Source: Septoria linicola (taxonomy: Eukaryota; Ascomycota; Dothideomycetes; Mycosphaerellales; Mycosphaerellaceae). From it: 64,000 nt of DNA. Below the pieces are notes generated by a model, which had not been told where the DNA came from, searched no databases, and saw nothing but the letters and a program-made list of their open reading frames with translations. Of the stretch, positions 57,534 through 64,000 are shown piece by piece. The stretch spans positions 3,720,001 through 3,784,000 of the forward strand of contig CP099418.1 in the NCBI GenBank assembly GCA_024114885.1, written 5' to 3'. Position 1 is the first letter of the stretch; each line of letters begins with the position of its first letter. A program made the position numbers and the translations under genes.

Positions 57534-58970
57534 ATGAAGCGCTGTGTGGCAATAGCAGAGCGTCAATTGCATAAGCAAGCCTCATGGAAATCGCGAGCCA
57601 GACCGTCGCTTTGTTCAAGCTGTCAGCATCAACAACGATGGAGCTCCGTCTCGCAGAAGCCTGGCTCGGACAGGTATGTTTTCTATGCCAACGACATGAT
57701 CATGTGCAACATCTGACCAAAGACCAGAGTCCACTTCCCAGGAGCAGTGAACTCTAGATTCACAACGGCCTTGAACTTTGCTCGTGCTACTGAAGATGAT
57801 GCCATGCCCACATTTAGAATCCTGGATCAGGAAGGCCGCGTTCTCGACAAAAGTCTAGAACCAGAGATCAGCGATACAGAAGTGATCAGACTGTATGTGG
57901 ACATGGTCAGCGTGTCTATCATGGATGTGATCATGTTCGATGCCCAGAGACAGGGTCGAGTTAGTTTCTACATGGTCTCAGCAGGCGAGGAAGGCATAGC
58001 GGTAGGAAGTGCGAACGCCTTGAGTCCTGATGACCCCATCTTTGCACAATATCGAGAGACTGGAATCTTCCAGCATCGCGGCTTCACATTCGACGACTTT
58101 ATGGCACAGCTCTTTGCGACCAAGGACGATGCTGGGCTGGCACGAAATATGCCCGTCCACTACGGCAGCACTAAATACAAGGTGCACACCATCAGCAGTC
58201 CGCTAGCGACACAAATCCCACATGCTTCTGGCGCAGCATACGCAGTGAAAATGCAGAATCAACAGAATCCCAAGGACGATCCTCGAGTGGTCGCTTGCTA
58301 CTTTGGCGAGGGAGCTGCTTCAGAAGGCGATTTCCATGCTGCGTTGAACATCGCAGCCACCAGAGCGTGCCCAGTCTTGTTCATCTGCCGGAACAATGGC
58401 TACGCCATTAGCACGCCGACCTTGGAACAGTACAGAGGTGACGGTATTGCTTCGCGTGGCGTTGGGTATGGCATTGACACGATTCGTGTTGATGGAAATG
58501 ACATCTTGGCCGTACGAGAAGTGACCAAACGAGCTCGCGAACTGGCACTCCAGGACGGAGGCAGGCCGGTCCTGATCGAAGCCATGAGCTACAGAGTTTC
58601 CCACCACAGCACTTCGGACGACTCTTTTGCATACCGCGCCAAGGTCGAGGTGGAAGACTGGAAGCGGCGCGATAATCCAATCACCCGACTGCGGAAGTGG
58701 ATGGAGAACAAAGGTATATGGAATGAAGCAAAGGAAAAGGACCTCCGAACCGAGACGAGGAAGAATGTCTTGACCGCATACCGCAAGGCGGAAAAGGAAA
58801 AGAAGCCACCGTTGGGATCACTCATGAGCGACGTCTATGCAGAGCCTACGGAAGAGCTCAGAGAGCAAGCTGCGGCGCTGAAGGGACTGATTCAAAAGTA
58901 TCCGAACGAGTATGATGTGTCAGAGTTTGACGGCGGTCTGGAGGGCTTGACATTAGATAGAAGATCATGA
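57534..58970 (+). CDS. Branched-chain 2-oxoacid dehydrogenase E1 alpha subunit, mitochondrial
   Basis: This is the thiamine-diphosphate-dependent decarboxylase subunit of the complex degrading Leu, Ile and Val. Exons are 57,534-57,673 and 57,728-58,970. The 54-bp intron has donor GTATGT and acceptor ACCAG, giving GSDRVHFPGAVNSRFT. The product is 460 aa. ATG 57,534 (MKRCVAIAERQLH) is followed by an Arg/Ser-rich presequence. The ThDP motif is GEGAASEGDFHAALN through RNNGYAIST (about residues 238-268). The regulatory loop YRVSHHSTSDDSFAYR (about 333-348) keeps the serine targeted by BCKDH kinase in other eukaryotes. The conserved body aligns from VHFPGA to the C-terminus. The TGA directly abuts the stop of the convergent MAK5 gene. 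Confidence 0.95.
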
Positions 58971-61283
58971 TTAAAGGTCTTCGAAGCCCAAGTGTCCGAC
59001 TGTCCCCAGGAAGCCTCCATTTTGTTTTTGCGCATCTTGTTGACGAAGCAACTCATCCACGTCCACTTGCCCAGAAGTCAAGTACTTTTCACTGACACCC
59101 ACATTGACACGTTGATTGAGAAGTGCCTTGAGCTCAGCCTTCATGGCACCAGTTTCTCCCTTGGACATCTGCCGCGCTGCCTTTTCCTTGATCTTCCGGC
59201 CTGCGCCACGTCCATGGCGGCCAGGAGCCTGCTTCTCGAACTCCTCGCTGTCATAGTCCACGCCAAGTTCCTCGGCTGCAGCACGCATAAAATCGTCCTC
59301 TTTGTGTCCCTTCTCTTTGGCTATCGTGGCATCTGCAATCTTCTTGGCGAGTGTAAGTCGCTCCTTGAGACGAGACACAATCCGTCGGTCTATGTCTAGC
59401 GTGCGAATGTAGTACCCTTGCTTGGCTGCGTTCGATGCGCTGTCTTGGGCAGCCACCGCAGAGTGCGCGTGAACTTTGGCAATCAGCCTGCGAACACCAG
59501 CGACTTCTTCTGGACCACAGATGAGGACAGAAGATCCCTGCTGTCCCGCACGAGCCGTTCTTCCAGATCGATGGACATATGTATCTGCTGCTCGTGGCAA
59601 GTGGTAATGAACGACCAGGTCAATGCTCGGTATGTCAAGACCTCGCGCAGCTACATCCGTTGCAATCAGGATAGCGGGTGATGCCTTGCCTCCGTTGTCT
59701 TTGCCACTGAAACGCTCCACTGATCGCATACGAGCCTTTTGTACCATGCCTGAATGTAGTGCTATGGCGTTCAGGCCTAGGTTTTGCAGCAACGGCGCAA
59801 TGCGGCGGACTGCGCTGATGGAGTTGGTGAACACAATCGTACGTTGTGTCGAGTAGAGTAGGAGGAGTGCGTAAAGGTAGAGATCTTTCTCCGTACCGGC
59901 ACATTCAATCAAGCCTTCCTTGAGACCTGTAGCGAGCTGATTGATGGGGTTCATGTCGATGAACTTGGGAGCCTCCTCGCGGAAATTGAGCTTGGCTAGC
60001 AAGTATTCCATGGACTGTGCACCACTTAAGAGATTGTCCTTGTAGCTGGTTTTGCCAACCAGTTTCCGCTGGAGCGCACGATCGAAAGTGGCGGAGAAGA
60101 CGAGCGTCTGTCGAGTCGGAGCTTCTGTGCTCTTGTTCGGCTTCGTGCCCTTGCTTCCAGCCTCTACCCGGGCGTCATCTGACTCGTCCTTGGCCTCTTC
60201 GCGATCAAGAGTGTTCAATATCTCTTCAACCTCCTTGAAAGATCCTTCGCTGAGCAGCCTGTCTGCTTCGTCTATGACCAAAAAGTCGATTTTCTTGAGT
60301 GATGCTGCGATTCCCTGCCCATCACTGATGACTTCCCACAGGCGTCCAGGCGTGCCAATGACCACGTCAGCGGCTTTCAGCATTCTCTGTTGCTTTTGCA
60401 GCGAAAGACCTCCAGTCAGCGTTGCGATATAAGGCTGATTGTCAGACAAACCGCCGAAAAGGGCACTCAGATGGCTGTCCAGCTGGTGTGCCAGTTCACG
60501 CGTTGGTGAAAGAATGAGAGCTAGTGGGCTCTTCCTGTCTCCTTGACTTTTCCTCTCCCCAGCTGTCTCCAAAAATCTTTCCAGTATCGGAATGCCGAAG
60601 GCTAGCGTTTTACCTGACCCAGTAGATGCTTTTCCAACCACATCATGGCCTGCAAGTACTTCCGGAATCACGTTCAGCTGTATGGCTGTGGGTTTTCCAA
60701 ATTTCAATTTCGATAGAGAAGCCATAGTATCCGGGGACAGCTTAAGAGATTTCCATTGCGACACGTCAAAATTGAGGTCCCCAGATTCTTCGGTTAGTGC
60801 TGCGAAAGGAGTATTGGCGTTCGGTGCTGTCTCTGAAGCACGCTTTGTTTTTTTCGCAGCCTTGGGCTCACTCGAGACCTTTGCCGGCGTTTTCGCGTCT
60901 TTATTTTGCAAGGGCTTCTGCTCGTCTTCTTCAAAACCAGACCAAGACTCCGCATCGTCCTCTACATCATGATCGCCCGACGCAGCCTCTGAAAATTCGG
61001 GATCTTTGGATAGAAACGAGAGCTTGCCGTTGGCTTCGTCTCGAACGACTTCAACATCTTCTAATTCTTCGAGTCCGAAGAAGCCTTCGTAATCCTCCAT
61101 ACGATCCGGGAGCGACACAGCTTTCCATTTCACGGATTCGAGGTTGACCTTTCGCTTGTCTCGGGTCTCAGATTTCTTGTTCGATTGCGAGATACCGTCA
61201 GTCTCGTTTCCGCTGACTTTTTGCCTCTTCCGCGCTCTCATAGCGGCCACTTTGGTCGGCAGCGGGCGTTTGGTGTCCGCCAT
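58971..61283 (-). CDS. MAK5: DEAD-box ATP-dependent RNA helicase MAK5 (DDX24 family)
   Basis: This is a nucleolar helicase in 60S subunit assembly. The single exon encodes 770 aa. The N-terminus is basic with the signature VKWKAVSLPDRMEDYEGFFG and GLEELEDV typical of MAK5. The Q-motif/Walker A region has KPTAIQLNVIPE and STGSGKTLAFG (about residue 218-225). Motif Ia is SPTRELAHQL, motif II is VIDEADRLL (about 337), and motif III is SAT in LVFSATFD. A long acidic/basic insert separates II and III, as in DDX24. Motifs V and VI are ATDVAARGLDIP and HRSGRTARAG. The C-terminus ends LGTVGHLGFEDL. It is convergent with BCKDH E1-alpha without any spacer between stop codons. Confidence 0.94.
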   Translation of the reverse strand: MADTKRPLPTKVAAMRARKRQKVSGNETDGISQSNKKSETRDKRKVNLESVKWKAVSLPDRMEDYEGFFGLEELEDVEVVRDEANGKLSFLSKDPEFSEAASGDHDVEDDAESWSGFEEDEQKPLQNKDAKTPAKVSSEPKAAKKTKRASETAPNANTPFAALTEESGDLNFDVSQWKSLKLSPDTMASLSKLKFGKPTAIQLNVIPEVLAGHDVVGKASTGSGKTLAFGIPILERFLETAGERKSQGDRKSPLALILSPTRELAHQLDSHLSALFGGLSDNQPYIATLTGGLSLQKQQRMLKAADVVIGTPGRLWEVISDGQGIAASLKKIDFLVIDEADRLLSEGSFKEVEEILNTLDREEAKDESDDARVEAGSKGTKPNKSTEAPTRQTLVFSATFDRALQRKLVGKTSYKDNLLSGAQSMEYLLAKLNFREEAPKFIDMNPINQLATGLKEGLIECAGTEKDLYLYALLLLYSTQRTIVFTNSISAVRRIAPLLQNLGLNAIALHSGMVQKARMRSVERFSGKDNGGKASPAILIATDVAARGLDIPSIDLVVHYHLPRAADTYVHRSGRTARAGQQGSSVLICGPEEVAGVRRLIAKVHAHSAVAAQDSASNAAKQGYYIRTLDIDRRIVSRLKERLTLAKKIADATIAKEKGHKEDDFMRAAAEELGVDYDSEEFEKQAPGRHGRGAGRKIKEKAARQMSKGETGAMKAELKALLNQRVNVGVSEKYLTSGQVDVDELLRQQDAQKQNGGFLGTVGHLGFEDL

Positions 61284-61577
61284 ATCTTGTATAGGTTATT
61301 GTCCAGTCTCGAGATTTTTGCCAGAGGCAGAATTCGGGAGGCAAACTTTCAGGTTGTTTTTGGGTTACCTAATCAAGTTAATCAATTTTTGACAGGTCGA
61401 ACGTGAACGTTATTTCCTCTTTTACTTCCCTTTCTGAACGTGACTGTTGTGATCATGAGAACAGGTGACCACCTACAATCATCATGTCGCGTGCTCTCAA
61501 GTGGCACACGGGCGAGATAGATTCGGTCTCCCCTTGGACGCTCTTGCGAATGTTCACAAGAGGATTGACAACACAAA
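61284..61577. promoter_or_regulatory. Divergent promoter, MAK5 and HECT ligase
   Basis: About 294 bp lie between start codons, AT-rich in the MAK5-proximal half (aatcaagttaatcaattttt). No defined binding site was recognised. Confidence 0.4.
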
Positions 61578-64000
61578 ATGGCATCACTCAATGTTGAGAC
61601 GGACTCAGCTACTTCCACCAGTGTTGAGACTGCACAGAACCTACTAATGCGGTGGGTTGTGGACTTCTCATGACTAGCGGATGAAGGGATCTAATGCAAA
61701 GCCAGATACGAGGACCAAATCCTCAATGGCTGTAGTAATGCAGCCTGTACAGAAGTCCTCTGCCATACTGGACGAATCAATGGAAGCCAAAAGCCTGTGC
61801 GCGGGTACACTGCAAGATCTGCCAGAGCCATTGCATTAACAGTCTGCTCTGGACCCGACCCTCGTGCTCATCTGTGCCACTATCGTGCCGAACGGAGCAC
61901 TGTCCAGAGGCAGCCATCATCTGAACCTCGTGATCCCTCTGCCTTGATTCAGCTACTCAGCGACACGAACGCTGCTTCACAAATGTGCTCAAATCCTACA
62001 GATGATCGGGAATTGCGAAGGCGACATCATGAATTAGATCAGCTTGTTGCCAGAGCTGGCGGCCAGCTCGAATCTGGTCGTTTGCTGTCGAATACGGAGC
62101 TTGTCGAGGCGATTCTGCCTGACTTTGATCGACTGCTAGACTTCGGCTCAACACAGCGCTTAGCCGTTTGGGCAATGATCGATCGTGAGATTATCAGCAA
62201 AGGATTTACATGCCCATCAAAGCTTGAGAACAAGCCAAATGACGAAGGTTGGAACAGCTGGATCGTGATATTAGACAGATTGAACGATGAGCCCAATCGA
62301 CGGCATTTCAGGCATATCATGCAGACAATTGGGACCCGGTTGAAGCTCGAAGCGCTGAACCGGCGAGAATCGTCAGACAAGACCACCGCCTCGCCACGAT
62401 CATTAGACTCGACTGAGCGCGGTATTGTCGCAATCCTGGTTCAACGCTTGATCAAAAAAGAAAGTGAGCAGGAATATAAAGCTCTTCCGATCATGGTTTG
62501 GCTCAAGCGTCTATTCGCCGACGTATGGGATGGGAAGCCACTGGTAATGCAACAGTCATTAACCCACGTGATCTTGGAAATACTCCAGGAGATTCGACAT
62601 GAAGCAGAAGGCCTGCAAGACGATGCTTTCAAGATGCCTTTGATACGTCTACGCATCGCTGACATGGATTTGGCCTTATCGCGGCTTCCTGCTGCTGACG
62701 GAGTGACGAAGCACATTCTGGAGTATCAGTATCTCTTCGTGCCGGATGAACTTATCACATGCTTCCGTGCAGTGAACTTGCTGTCCATGAGGTGAGTATG
62801 GCCGCCTGCTCAACTTTTACTCAGCTGAACATGAAAAGCCAGGCGAACTCCAAAGCAGTCAAGAATTGCGAATATCGCCGGCGTCGCAGCATCAGCCATG
62901 GTGTGGACCTGGAACGGCACTCAGCACAGCTACAGCACGAAGAAGAACACTATCTGCTACTTTATGTCAGTCGCGAGCGAATGCTCAAGGATGCGTTCGA
63001 TCAATTGTGGCAACGACGAACGGGAGAACTGCGTCGACCTTTACGAGTGCGTATGGGAGCCGATGAACTCGACATCGGGCACGATTTGGGGTAAGTATCT
63101 TCAGGTCATGAAGCCGCGGCCCGAGCTGACTGGAGAGATAGAGGTGTGCAGGTGGAGTTCTTAAATATCGTTTGCAGACAAGTGTTTTCTGAAGAAGCAC
63201 GTAAGTGGCCACGTCCTTTAGATGCATTCAGAAACTGATGTCTGGCAGAACTGTTCACGACTGATGCACAAACTGGCGTAAGCTACCTTCGAGCTGGCAG
63301 CCTACAACCTCTACACATGTTTGAGCTCTTCGGGATGCTTCTGGCGTTAGCTGTATACAATGGCATCACATTGCCCATCCGACTACCTCTGATCTTCTAT
63401 CGCCTGCTCAGCTGCGACTTTGAAAAGTACACACTGCGCGGACTGGACTCACTGCGCCTGATCCAAGATGGCTGGCCAGCGTTGGCCAAGTCGTTGCAAA
63501 GCTTACGCGGTGAATTTGTGGACGATCTTGAGTTCGCATTTCCGATCGAAGCCAATGGTTTGCGTCTTTCATGCCTGCCTCTTGAGCCAAACGACTTGAC
63601 GCAGGCAAACGACAGGCGGAAGTTGAAGGTCGTCGACGCAACTGCAACAGGTCAACTTCACGGCGCTGTTGATATGACTCCGATAAAATATGCCTGGCCT
63701 GGATGGGAGCTCACATTCTCAGAGGAGGAGCCCCACGCCGTGACGCCAGAAGACGTCGAGAGATACATTCGAACCTACGCCTGGTGGCTATGCTACTCGT
63801 CAGTGCAGCCCCAATTAGAAGCACTTCTCCATGGCTTTCAAAGCAGTGAGCTCATCAGCAGGGACACTCTGTCCATATTGGGTCCTGAACACTTGAAAGC
63901 TTACGTGGAAGGTGCGGATTTCTTAGACATCCAGGACCTCAGGGCAGCTACTCGATACGACGGCTACGAGGCCAAACAAAAGTATATTCAATCGTTCTGG
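61578..64000 (+). CDS. AZUL-HECT E3 ubiquitin ligase (5' partial, runs off window)
   Basis: The gene is incomplete at the right edge. Exons are 61,578-61,651, 61,706-62,791, 62,839-63,090, 63,142-63,200 and 63,249 to beyond 64,000. The introns are 54, 47, 51 and 48 bp. The deduced 741 residues begin MASLNVETDSATSTSVETAQ. An N-terminal Zn-binding segment YEDQILNGCSNAACTEVLCH, continuing to DPRAHLCHY, fits the AZUL domain of UBE3A-type ligases (about residues 26-85). A helical region follows. The HECT domain starts near residue 430 (LYVSRERMLKDAFDQLWQRR, RPLRVRMG, DLGGVQVEFLNIVCRQVF, MFELFGMLLALAVYNGITLP). The catalytic cysteine lies beyond the window. The acceptor of intron 2 is AAAAG at 62,838; the alternative CAG four bases later would change frame and lose the HECT block. 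Confidence 0.85.

Overview
The window is fungal. The right part (about 28.2-64 kb) has compact genes with 48-73 bp introns carrying GT(A/G)-AG signals. Its orthologues are typical of filamentous ascomycetes: SPC2, HIR1, RSC9-like, MAK5, COQ5, BCKDH E1-alpha and ribosomal protein uL1. The left part (about 1-28,045) is one continuous block in which CA and TG dinucleotides are almost absent and TA, TAG and CTA are hugely over-represented. That is the signature of repeat-induced point mutation (RIP, CpA to TpA on both strands) at near saturation. Together with HET-domain and secreted GH3 genes, this suggests a Dothideomycete with a two-compartment genome, perhaps a relative of Mycosphaerellaceae (inference, not proven from sequence).

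RIP block. No intact gene survives, but structure does. From about 1.1 to 6.9 kb lies a Ty3/Gypsy chromovirus polyprotein (gag, protease, RT, RNase H, integrase, chromodomain). It is followed on the same strand by a very long degraded reading frame (about 7.1-12.8 kb) that I do not recognise. A polypurine tract and a possible 3' LTR start come next, at about 12.9 kb. A CpG-poor stretch (13.0-15.0 kb) separates this from a 5'-truncated copy of a second chromovirus (15,001-17,921). A full-length copy of that second element lies at 19,083-25,792, with 172-bp LTRs and the 5-bp target duplication agtat. Both copies of the second element carry an apparent antisense frame between chromodomain and 3' LTR.

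Gene compartment. SPC2 starts only about 200 bp from the RIP edge. It is followed by a tRNA-like gene with a roughly 70-nt hairpin insertion, a HET-domain gene, HIR1, a mitochondrial FAH-superfamily hydratase, a secreted GH3 beta-xylosidase, an MFS drug-type transporter, an extended SDR reductase, a BAHD-like acyltransferase, a CorA-like membrane protein, uL1 (L10a), an ARID/RSC9-like remodeler subunit, a Rec114-like meiotic gene, a SIS-domain protein, COQ5, BCKDH E1-alpha, MAK5 and a 5' partial AZUL-HECT ubiquitin ligase running off the right edge.

Functionally these are mostly independent housekeeping genes: secretion, chromatin, translation, ubiquinone and branched-chain amino acid metabolism, ubiquitin. 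The reductase, acyltransferase and MFS transporter are adjacent and could be a small metabolic module, but no backbone synthase is present. Splice structures were deduced by eye from signals, reading frame and family conservation. All multi-exon models close to a multiple of three.
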